A stretch of 60,539 bases of DNA from an uncultured Rhodospirillales bacterium (GTDB lineage: Bacteria > Pseudomonadota > Alphaproteobacteria > Acetobacterales > Acetobacteraceae): contig CAIMOR010000462.1 in NCBI GenBank assembly GCA_903843125.1, forward strand, positions 1 to 60,539, given 5' to 3'. Below are positions 54,246 to 60,539 of the stretch, in pieces. Each line of letters starts with the position of its first letter. The first letter of the stretch is position 1. The notes under the pieces are model-generated. The model was not told the DNA's origin. It saw only the letters and a list, made by a program, of their open reading frames with translations, and did not search any database. Position numbers and translations under genes: made by a program.

Positions 54246-55356
54246 AGCGGCCGGCGGTGCGGGCCAGGGCATCCCGCACGTACATCGCCTTCATGCGGTG
54301 ATAGAACTCCTGCGGGTCCATCGCGCCGCTGTCTATCACGACATTGGCGAAGAACTGATACTCGAAGAACACGAGTTGCCGCCGCAGCGCCTGGTAGTCG
54401 TACGGCCGCGCCAGCAGGTCCATCTCCGTGGCGCCCAGGTCGACGCAGAAGAAACTGAACTCGCGCCCGCATTGCGCGGCCATCTCGGCCCGCACCCGCG
54501 TCATGAAGCGATCCAGGTTGGTGGTCTCGGTCGGGGTCAACTCGACGTATTCGGCGCCCTGGGCCATGTTGCCGCTGAGCGCCACGAACAGCTTGTCGCC
54601 GGCGGGCACCGCCTCGAAGCTGCGGTGGCGGTAGCGGTCACGCAGCGCGGCCAGGCCGCTTGGCCCGAGCTCCGCCTTGCGGTCCATGACCTGCAGGTAC
54701 AACGGCCGGCCATCCGAGACGAAGAACGGGCAGCGCTTGTCGTAGACGCTGCGCCACTGCCGCCCGGCCAGGTCGGTGTAGACCATGTAGCGGAAGTCCC
54801 GCACGATCGGCAGGCTGCGCTGCACCAGGTAGTCCTGCGGCGTGAACAGCAGGTGCTCCAGCACCTCCTCCACCTTGGTGGTGCGCAGCAGCCCCTTGCC
54901 CTTGGAGCCGTCCTTCGGCTTCAGCAGCCAGGCGCCGGTACCCAGCTTCAGCAGCTTCTCGCGCAGCGCCAGCGGGTCGAACGGCGCCGCCGGGACATGG
55001 ATGGTCTCCGGCGCGTTGTAGCCAAGGCCGCGCATGACGCCGACGAAGGCCACCTTGTCGTTCAGGTGGGCCACCCGCGGGTCCGACCACAGGTCCAGCA
55101 CGCGGGCGAAGCGCAGCATCAGCCGCAGGGTCAGCGGGTGCCAGTCGCGCCAGTTGGTGGAACCGGTGCCGGCCTCGGCCCGGGCAACCTGGCGGCTGCC
55201 GAGCCGGCGCATGGCGGCGACCAGGGCATCGACCTCGGCTTCGTTCACCGGTGCCCGCGGCAGCAGATGGGCGTGCTGATGCGGGGTCAGCAGCGGGCCG
55301 GCCGCGGTCATGGCCGGCAGCCGGTGCGGGGCGTGGCTATCCGCGGCATCGGGCAC
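54244..55356 (-). CDS. ATP-grasp enzyme next to a double-glycine-leader peptide
   Basis: This 370-residue protein has an ATP-grasp core: HLNDKVAFVGVMRGLGYNAP, then GAWLLKPKDGSKGKGLLRTT (the flexible ATP loop), DYLVQRSLPIVRDFRYMVYT and EFSFFCVDLGATEMDLLARP near the metal site. It resembles peptide or sugar-associated ATP-grasp ligases but I cannot assign it to the microviridin-type group. It would activate a carboxylate with ATP and join it to an amine or hydroxyl. It starts with GTG at 55356; an ATG at 55311 is an alternative. It follows the leader-peptide gene by 78 nt, same strand. Its stop lies in the palindrome at 54200-54245. Confidence 0.8.
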   Translation of the reverse strand: MPDAADSHAPHRLPAMTAAGPLLTPHQHAHLLPRAPVNEAEVDALVAAMRRLGSRQVARAEAGTGSTNWRDWHPLTLRLMLRFARVLDLWSDPRVAHLNDKVAFVGVMRGLGYNAPETIHVPAAPFDPLALREKLLKLGTGAWLLKPKDGSKGKGLLRTTKVEEVLEHLLFTPQDYLVQRSLPIVRDFRYMVYTDLAGRQWRSVYDKRCPFFVSDGRPLYLQVMDRKAELGPSGLAALRDRYRHRSFEAVPAGDKLFVALSGNMAQGAEYVELTPTETTNLDRFMTRVRAEMAAQCGREFSFFCVDLGATEMDLLARPYDYQALRRQLVFFEYQFFANVVIDSGAMDPQEFYHRMKAMYVRDALARTAGR

Positions 55357-55434
55357 CTGTCTGGCCTGGTCGTCGGCGGGGTCGGCAACCGCAGGTTGAG
55401 CCCCAGGGCATGGGGCGTCGCTTGGCGAGTTGGC

Positions 55435-55626
55435 CTATTCGAAGATGCTGGTGGGGTCGAAAGCCGGCACGATGGGCTGGTACTCGACCTGCTCGGCTTT
55501 GTCGTTGGTGGTCTTCCTGCCGCCGGAAACCTGATCCAGGATGCTGTCGTCGATCTGGTCGAGTTCATTCTCGGACTTGATCTTGCGGATCTGGGTGTTG
55601 TCTTCGGTGGTGCTGGCGTCGGACAT
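55435..55626 (-). CDS. Double-glycine-leader precursor peptide (RiPP-like)
   Basis: This 63-residue peptide starts MSDASTTEDNTQIRKIK and has a leader ending ELDQIDDSILDQVSGG (residues 21-36), the pattern removed by C39-type peptidase exporters. The remaining 27 residues run from RKTTNDKAEQ to FDPTSIFE and hold Thr, Ser, Lys, Asp and Glu side chains suited to ester or amide cross-linking. GAGGAGA sits 7 nt before the ATG at 55626, one of the best ribosome-binding sites in the window. An in-frame extension of 18 codons upstream is not supported. The adjacent ATP-grasp gene is the obvious modifying enzyme, by inference. The product is unknown. Confidence 0.78.
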   Translation of the reverse strand: MSDASTTEDNTQIRKIKSENELDQIDDSILDQVSGGRKTTNDKAEQVEYQPIVPAFDPTSIFE

Positions 55627-55986
55627 GCTGCTCTCCTCAAGCCGGGCGGCTGGCATTCGCTGGGGCTGCAGGGCGGTCATGATGGCACGTTCCGGGACGG
55701 CAGATGCGGGTGATGCGGCGCACCCGGCCCATTACTATTACGTAGGCCAGGGCGCGCCAGTCAATCCGCCGCGCCGCCGTACGCAACATATTCTGTTCCA
55801 ACGCCTGTGTCTGGACCTGATGCCGGACGCCGGCATGCGCCGTGCAGGTGGCGAGTACGAGCACGCGGGATGTTCCGGGCTTCTGGTCGGGGCGCCGCCG
55901 CCGGGCGTGCCGGGGCCATGGCGAGCGGGCCTCGGCGTTCGACCTGGCCGGCGGAGGATTCGCGCAGGGGTCCTACCGTCGGCGGC
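55627..55986. other. Intergenic region upstream of the peptide gene
   Basis: This 360-nt stretch contains the candidate minus-strand promoter at 55735-55764 and otherwise no gene or strong repeat that I can support. The peptide gene and the GST gene are both on the minus strand, so it also takes in the downstream end of the GST gene. Confidence 0.5.
55735..55764 (-). promoter_or_regulatory. Candidate sigma70-type promoter for the peptide gene
   Basis: On the minus strand TTGACT (55759-55764) and TAATAG (55735-55740) are 18 nt apart, in a locally AT-rich patch. This would start RNA roughly 100 nt before the peptide ATG. The -10 matches the consensus only partly. Confidence 0.4.
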
Positions 55987-56643
55987 TCAGGCCGGCTCCT
56001 GCTCGCGCTCCGCCATCATGCGCTGGAACGCCGGGCGGGCGTGGCATGCGGCGAGCCAGGCGCGCAACGCCGGCAGGCCGGCGAAAAGCTCCGGCGCCGG
56101 CAGGGCATAGCGGATGATCTCGGAGGTGTTGATGTCGGCTACGGTGAAGCGGCCACCGACCAGCCAGCCGGTGGCGGCCAACGCCTGGTCAAGTACCGCG
56201 AAGGGGGCATGCAGCGCGGCGATGGCGGCTTCGGCCACGGCCGGATCGCGCTCGGCGGGCGGCTTGCCGACGCGGTGGTACAATACCTGGATGGCGTGCG
56301 GCTCGGCCTCGGTGGCGGCCCAGAGCGCCCACATGCCGAACAACCCGTCCTCGGCGGCGCTGGCCGGGCCGAGCGTGCCGCCGTATTGCCGGGCGAGGTA
56401 GAGGTTGATGGCCAGGCTTTCGTGCAGCACCAACTCGCCATCCACCAGGCTGGGGATGTGGCCGTTCGGGTTCACTGCTCGGAAGGCCGGGGAGCGGGTG
56501 TGCAGCGGCGCGTCGGCGGCATCCGGATCGGCCAGGCGATAGGCCTGGATGACCGGAATGCGCTGCATCGGCAGGCCGAGTTCATAGCCCAGCCAGGCAT
56601 TGCGCGAGGCACGGCTGCGCAGCACGCCGTAGAGGGTAAGCAT
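55987..56643 (-). CDS. Glutathione S-transferase family protein
   Basis: This 218-residue protein has an N-terminal thioredoxin-like domain (YGVLRSRASRNAWLGYEL, NPNGHIPSLVDGELVLHESLA, where cis-Pro and ES contact glutathione) and a helical C-terminal domain (GWLVGGRFTVADINTSEIIR). The Ser-Arg-Ala-Ser-Arg region near residue 10 may hold the catalytic Ser. It probably detoxifies or transforms an electrophile. It is followed, on the same strand, by the peptide locus after 360 nt, too far to call an operon. Confidence 0.9.
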   Translation of the reverse strand: MLTLYGVLRSRASRNAWLGYELGLPMQRIPVIQAYRLADPDAADAPLHTRSPAFRAVNPNGHIPSLVDGELVLHESLAINLYLARQYGGTLGPASAAEDGLFGMWALWAATEAEPHAIQVLYHRVGKPPAERDPAVAEAAIAALHAPFAVLDQALAATGWLVGGRFTVADINTSEIIRYALPAPELFAGLPALRAWLAACHARPAFQRMMAEREQEPA

Positions 56644-56705
56644 CGCGGGTTCCCTTCGCGCGGTCCGTCATGGTTATCCGCGATGCCGGGCCAAGCTGGA
56701 AGGGG

Positions 56706-57977
56706 TCAGGGCGCGGCGGCGACGTCGGTGGTGGCCAGCATCGGTTCTGCGGCGGCGATCTCGCGTTCCAGCAGGGCATAGAAGCGGTGGTAGGTGGTGG
56801 CAAAGCGCTCACGGTCGGCAATGCCGGGCTGCGCCAGCCACCAGGCCAGCGGATGGCGGCGGGCCAGCGCCAGCCGCTGCTGCGCGATGGCCCAGGCCAG
56901 GTTGCGGCGCGGGTCGTACTGCGTCGGGTCGGCCTGGATGGCGTCGAACCAGCCCTGGTAGGGGCCGATGAAGTCGGCGTCGTAGAAGATCAGCTTCAGG
57001 TCGGTCTCATAGACCTCGTTCGGGGTTTGCGGCGGTCGGCTGGTCATCAGGCCGCCGGCGCGGAGCGGCAACTGGTTGAACTCCAGCAGGGCACGGCGGG
57101 CGGCGGGGTCGGCGTCGATCTCGAAGGGGTCGAGCAGGCCGGCGTCGCCGACGCGCTGCATCAGGTTCACGAACTCGTTGCGCGGCACCGGAAAGTCCAG
57201 CACCGAGACCAGGAAGGGCCGGTTGGTGGGCCATTCGCGCCACAGACCGGCGGCGGCCAGCGCGTTGTGGGCCAGGTGGATGCAGTTGTCCTTGAACAGG
57301 TTCCACCGGAAGGTCGCGCCGCCGTCGCGATAGGGCGCATTCTCGTCGTTGAGGAACTGCACCATGGCGCTCATCTGCGCGCGGTTGACCGGCACCGTGG
57401 CGCAGAACCGGCCGCGGCCGAGGCTGATGCCATAGTCGGTGGCGACCGAGATTTCCTGGATCCAATCCTCCCGGCTGATGCCGGCAGGCATGTCGGCGAA
57501 GACTTCCGGATGGAAGGTGACGCCTTCATAAAGCCGCAGCCGCTTGGCTTCCGCCATGACGGCGGCATGGCCGGCGCGGGTCAGCGGGGCGCCCGCCGGC
57601 AGGTTGCCGTTCAGGAAGAAGTCGCGACCCGGCGTCGCCACCCATTTCGTGCTGGCGAAATGCGCGTTCATGCTGAGTCCGACGCCGTCAGCGGGTTCGG
57701 CGCCGGGTTCGTCACACAGTTGGATGCGGGCTTGGCCGTGCGGGCCGGCACGGCAGGCGCCATGCAGGAAGAACACCGAATGGCCGCCGATGTCGCCGCG
57801 TATCTGCGCGAGGGAGCCTGGCTTCTGCAGGATCTGCGACACCGCGCAGAATTCGGCGAAGTAGCTCTCAAGCGGCGCAAGCCGGCCTTGCGGCGTGCCG
57901 GGCCGGCTGAAATCCACCATGGCGCAGCCGGTAAGCCACAATCCCAGCCAAGGCGCCACCAGGCGGCCAAAACGCAT
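56706..57977 (-). CDS. Lipoprotein with a papain-like/NlpC-type cysteine signature
   Basis: This 423-residue protein has a lipoprotein signal MRFGRLVAPWLGLWLTGCAM with the lipidated Cys at residue 18. The ATG at 57977 has AAGGGG upstream and gives that lipobox; a TTG two codons earlier is unlikely. FKDNCIHLAHNALAAAGLW (Cys232, His234, His237) resembles the nucleophile helix of NlpC/LRAT or other papain-like folds, but no known family could be named. Additional Trp/Tyr-rich stretches follow to the end. Envelope location is inferred from the lipobox. Confidence 0.7.
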   Translation of the reverse strand: MRFGRLVAPWLGLWLTGCAMVDFSRPGTPQGRLAPLESYFAEFCAVSQILQKPGSLAQIRGDIGGHSVFFLHGACRAGPHGQARIQLCDEPGAEPADGVGLSMNAHFASTKWVATPGRDFFLNGNLPAGAPLTRAGHAAVMAEAKRLRLYEGVTFHPEVFADMPAGISREDWIQEISVATDYGISLGRGRFCATVPVNRAQMSAMVQFLNDENAPYRDGGATFRWNLFKDNCIHLAHNALAAAGLWREWPTNRPFLVSVLDFPVPRNEFVNLMQRVGDAGLLDPFEIDADPAARRALLEFNQLPLRAGGLMTSRPPQTPNEVYETDLKLIFYDADFIGPYQGWFDAIQADPTQYDPRRNLAWAIAQQRLALARRHPLAWWLAQPGIADRERFATTYHRFYALLEREIAAAEPMLATTDVAAAP

Positions 57978-58073
57978 GCACAACCCCTTCGTCGCCGGCG
58001 CAAGGTTGCCGGCAGGGCATAGGTGGGGTTTTTCCCCGATCCCGCCAGGGGCGAGCGCGGCGGGCGGCCAGGT

Positions 58074-59042
58074 TCAATCCAGGTTTGCGCCGGCGGCGCG
58101 GATGATCGGCCCCCATTTGGCCAGTTCGGCCTGCAGCAGCGCGCGGAAGCCGGCGGGGTCCAGGCGCGGCATCGGCTCGAATCCCTGGCGCACCAGGCGG
58201 GCCCAGGTGGGCGCGTCGTCCAACGCAAGGTTGGTTTCGGCCGCCATGCGGCGAAGGATGGGCTCGGGCGTCCGGGCTGGGGCGGCCAGGCCCATCCAGG
58301 TGGTCAGCTCATAGCCGCTGAAGCCGAGTTCCTGCAGGCTGGGGGTTTCCGGCAGGAACTCGCTGCGGCCGGCACTGGTGACCGCGAGCGCGCGGAGTTC
58401 GCCGGCGCGGACCTGTTCGAGCACGGTCGGGATGTTGTAGCAGCCGACGCCGACCTCGTTGGTCATGGCGGCGGTGATGCCGGCCGGGGCGCCGCGGTAG
58501 GGCACATGGACCAGTTCGGTGCCGGTCAGCTGGGCGAACAGGGCCATGGAAATGTGGTGGGAGGTGCCGTTGCCGCCGGAGGAGAAGGTGACGGTACCGG
58601 GCCGCGCCCTGGCCGCGGCGACGATATCGGCCGGGCTGTGGAAGGCGCTGTGCTTGCTGACCACCATGGCGTTGGTGACGGTGGCGAAGGGCGCCACCAG
58701 CGCGAAGTCGGCCACTGGGTCGTAGCGCTGCTGGCGGTAGAGGAAGTGGTTGAACACCAGCGTGCCCTGGCTGACCAGGCCGAGGGTGGTGCCGTCCGGC
58801 GCGGCGTTCTTCAGCGCCTCGGTGGCGACGACGCCACCGCCGGCCGGGCGATTGTCCACCGTGACCGGCTGGCCGAGCCGCGGCGACCAGGTTTCCGCCA
58901 TGGTGCGGGCCAGCATGTCCGCCGTGCTGCCGGGAGCCAGCGGCACGATGAGGTTGACGGCGTGGGCAGGCGCCCAGTCGGCACGGGCCTGCCGGGCCGC
59001 CAGCAGCGCTGGTGTGGCGAGAAGCAGCTGTCTGCGTCGCAT
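58074..59042 (-). CDS. Bug/TctC-family substrate-binding protein (5)
   Basis: This 322-residue periplasmic receptor begins MRRRQLLLATPALLAARQAR, with HAVNLIVPLAPGSTADMLAR and VTVDNRPAGGGVVATEALK as ligand loops and LVHVPYRGAPAGITAAMTNE in domain two. AAGGAT precedes the ATG. It starts 35 nt after the DUF3604 gene on the same strand, so it probably shares an operon with it. Ligand unknown. Confidence 0.9.
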   Translation of the reverse strand: MRRRQLLLATPALLAARQARADWAPAHAVNLIVPLAPGSTADMLARTMAETWSPRLGQPVTVDNRPAGGGVVATEALKNAAPDGTTLGLVSQGTLVFNHFLYRQQRYDPVADFALVAPFATVTNAMVVSKHSAFHSPADIVAAARARPGTVTFSSGGNGTSHHISMALFAQLTGTELVHVPYRGAPAGITAAMTNEVGVGCYNIPTVLEQVRAGELRALAVTSAGRSEFLPETPSLQELGFSGYELTTWMGLAAPARTPEPILRRMAAETNLALDDAPTWARLVRQGFEPMPRLDPAGFRALLQAELAKWGPIIRAAGANLD

Positions 59043-59077
59043 GCTCGGTATCCTTTGCGGTGCGACGTTTCCGGTCC

Positions 59078-60539
59078 CTATTTTCGTATCAGGTAGATCG
59101 GGCTGGACCAGAGCACGTTGCCGTCCTCCAGCGTAGCGCGGATGTAGAGCGCATTGTCCTCGCCATGGCGAAGCGCCACACGACGGGTCTGGCGGATGGC
59201 GAGGTGCGGGTTGCGGTCCGGCAGGCGGAAGGCGCGGATGCGGCGGCCGAGGCCACCGGCCTCGAAGCAGCGGTCTTCCAGGCCGATCTCGGCGATGGGC
59301 AGGCTGGCGGTGATCAGGTTGGTGGCGATCTCCAGCGTACCGGCGCTGGCGTCCTCCAGCATGGCGTCGATGCCCATGAAGCCGCCGGTGGTGACGCCGT
59401 CGAATGCCAGGCCATCCGGCCGGGGCTGGAACTTGCGGTCCAGGTTGAAGCGGTTGACCGGCGTGGCACCGGACCAGGTGTTGCCATCCAGGCGGAGCTC
59501 GCCGGACCATAGGGTTTCACGCCCGCGGCCGCGGTATTCGCTGCCTTCCCATAATACGCGGATGCGGCGGCCGAGTTCGGCGGTGGCGAAGGGGCGCCAG
59601 GTTTCCAGCAACTCGCGGCGGTTGCGGATGTCGATGCGCTCGATCGGGCTGCCGGCGGCGAGCTCGAAGCTGAATTCGGCGCTGTCGTCGGTGACGTCGC
59701 TGAGGATGGCGCCGAGCCCGGCGGCGCTGACCTGGCCGACCGCGGCGCCGCCGAGCGCGGGGTCGTCGCGGTGCAGGCTGGCGGGATGGTGCAGCGTGAC
59801 GCCGGCATTGAGGTGGGCGCGGACGGCGCCGGTGGCGGCGTATTGCCGGCGCCAGAGCATGGCGTCCCAGATCGCGTCGCGCGACAGGTCCTTGGCCAGG
59901 TAGCAGGTCAGCCCGCCATAGGCGCCGAACAGGCTGGCGCCGGGGTGGGAGGCGCCCTGGCGGCCCTTGTGGCCATCCGAATTCGCGGCGATGCCGACGC
60001 GGCCACCGGCGGCGAAGGCGTCCTCCAAAATCCAGTCGAAGGTGCCCCAGTCGCTGTGGACCTCCACGCTGCGCTCCAGCGCCTTGTCATGGGCGTAGAG
60101 CAGGTTGGCGTAGCGGCCACCGACATGCGGCAGGCAGATGGCACCGCCCTCGGCGTTCAGCGTGGCGTGCAGCGCCTTGACGTCCAACGCGTCGGTCGCG
60201 GCGTCCGACAGGTCCTCCACCAGGGCGTGGCAGCTCCGGTGCAGCGTGCCGCCCTCGCCCTTCAGCACCACGTTGCGGTCGCCGCCGAGCGCAGTGTTGC
60301 CGGACCATTCCCAGCCCGGGAAGAACACGAAGCGGCCGGGTTGGGTGAACTCGGCCGTCATGGCATTGAGGTCCTGCCAGAAGCCGGCGGTGATCTGGAA
60401 GTCGTTGCCCTGGTGGCACATCGCGTCGATGCCGGCGAGGTCGCGGGCATATTCGGCCAGGCGGCGGGCGCTGTTGGTGCCGATGGTCTCGTCCGATTGG
60501 CCGTGCATGTCGCACCAGAACGGCAGGTGCTCGGCCTGC
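59078..60539 (-). CDS. DUF3604 family protein, 5' part outside window
   Basis: The C-terminal ~487 residues of a DUF3604 protein are visible; the reading frame continues through the window edge (HLPFWCDMHGQSDETIGTNS). The family has a PHP-like metal core: DMHGQS, FFPGWEWSGNT and GIAANSDGHKGRQG carry His/Asp/Glu ligand candidates. Enzymatic role unknown; related proteins are often annotated as metal-dependent hydrolases. It is upstream of, and probably co-transcribed with, a Bug receptor, suggesting a shared solute. Confidence 0.85.
   Translation of the reverse strand, partial: QAEHLPFWCDMHGQSDETIGTNSARRLAEYARDLAGIDAMCHQGNDFQITAGFWQDLNAMTAEFTQPGRFVFFPGWEWSGNTALGGDRNVVLKGEGGTLHRSCHALVEDLSDAATDALDVKALHATLNAEGGAICLPHVGGRYANLLYAHDKALERSVEVHSDWGTFDWILEDAFAAGGRVGIAANSDGHKGRQGASHPGASLFGAYGGLTCYLAKDLSRDAIWDAMLWRRQYAATGAVRAHLNAGVTLHHPASLHRDDPALGGAAVGQVSAAGLGAILSDVTDDSAEFSFELAAGSPIERIDIRNRRELLETWRPFATAELGRRIRVLWEGSEYRGRGRETLWSGELRLDGNTWSGATPVNRFNLDRKFQPRPDGLAFDGVTTGGFMGIDAMLEDASAGTLEIATNLITASLPIAEIGLEDRCFEAGGLGRRIRAFRLPDRNPHLAIRQTRRVALRHGEDNALYIRATLEDGNVLWSSPIYLIRK

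Overview
The window is very GC-rich and densely coded, with short intergenic gaps and many start/stop overlaps (ATGA, TGATG). It carries five Bug/TctC-type periplasmic receptors, an alphaproteobacterial-style IscR with an isc-type operon, Tat-exported oxidoreductases and MR/MLE, CaiB and DUF3604 genes. Together these suggest a free-living, metabolically versatile alphaproteobacterium, most likely Acetobacteraceae/Rhodospirillales (Roseomonas-like). That placement is inferred from gene content, not from a marker gene.

Layout. 1-6.7 kb: acyl-CoA catabolism (fused hydratase/dehydrogenase end, acyl-CoA dehydrogenase, CaiB-type CoA-transferase, two-subunit 3-oxoacid CoA-transferase, chromene-carboxylate isomerase-like protein) with one Bug receptor. 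6.8-10.7 kb: a tightly coupled pyrK-pyrD(1B)-carbamoylase-PfkB operon. 10.7-12.7 kb: a Tat-exported dienelactone-hydrolase-like protein and a TauD-type dioxygenase. 12.9-21.1 kb: a transglutaminase/DUF2126, circularly permuted ATP-grasp/alpha-E, transglutaminase and zinc-metallopeptidase cluster, an amidoligase-type system of unknown product. 21.1-27.2 kb: acetyltransferase, Bug receptor with an enolase-superfamily enzyme, a GGDEF-EAL protein and a small hydrolase. 27.2-32.7 kb: an IscR-controlled sulfur/Fe-S operon (iscR, two cysteine desulfurases, ferredoxin, tenA, mnmA) preceded by a very good IscR type-1 box, then tRNA-Met(CAT). 32.7-42 kb: SDR, exported caspase-like protein, flavin reductase, two Bug receptors, HI0933-type flavoprotein, MFS transporter and a second dienelactone hydrolase. 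42-45.8 kb: a periplasmic PaoABC-like molybdenum aldehyde oxidoreductase. 46-49.6 kb: a 1201-residue Calx-beta/sugar-dehydrogenase protein with five tandem carbohydrate-binding-like repeats. 49.7-53 kb: CHASE2-adenylate cyclase, small exported protein, metallo-beta-lactamase-fold hydrolase. 53-55.8 kb: a small RiPP-like locus. 56-60.5 kb: GST, lipoprotein, Bug receptor and a DUF3604 protein cut by the window edge.

The most unusual stretch is 53.0-55.8 kb (minus strand): a 63-residue peptide with a classical double-glycine leader and a strong ribosome-binding site, an ATP-grasp enzyme right behind it, a palindromic element containing the enzyme's stop codon, the eroded start of an NHLM/NHLP-type HlyD exporter protein joined to the last 51 codons of an ABC exporter, and a cyclic-nucleotide-binding-fold protein. 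I read this as a ribosomally made, ATP-grasp-modified peptide locus that has lost its own exporter. The second candidate system is the 12.9-21.1 kb ATP-grasp/transglutaminase cluster, whose product is also unknown.

All calls rest on reading motifs and recalled family features; no database search was run. Long open frames antisense to the genes at 12.9-16.2 kb and 45.7-49.6 kb are GC-driven shadows and are not annotated.
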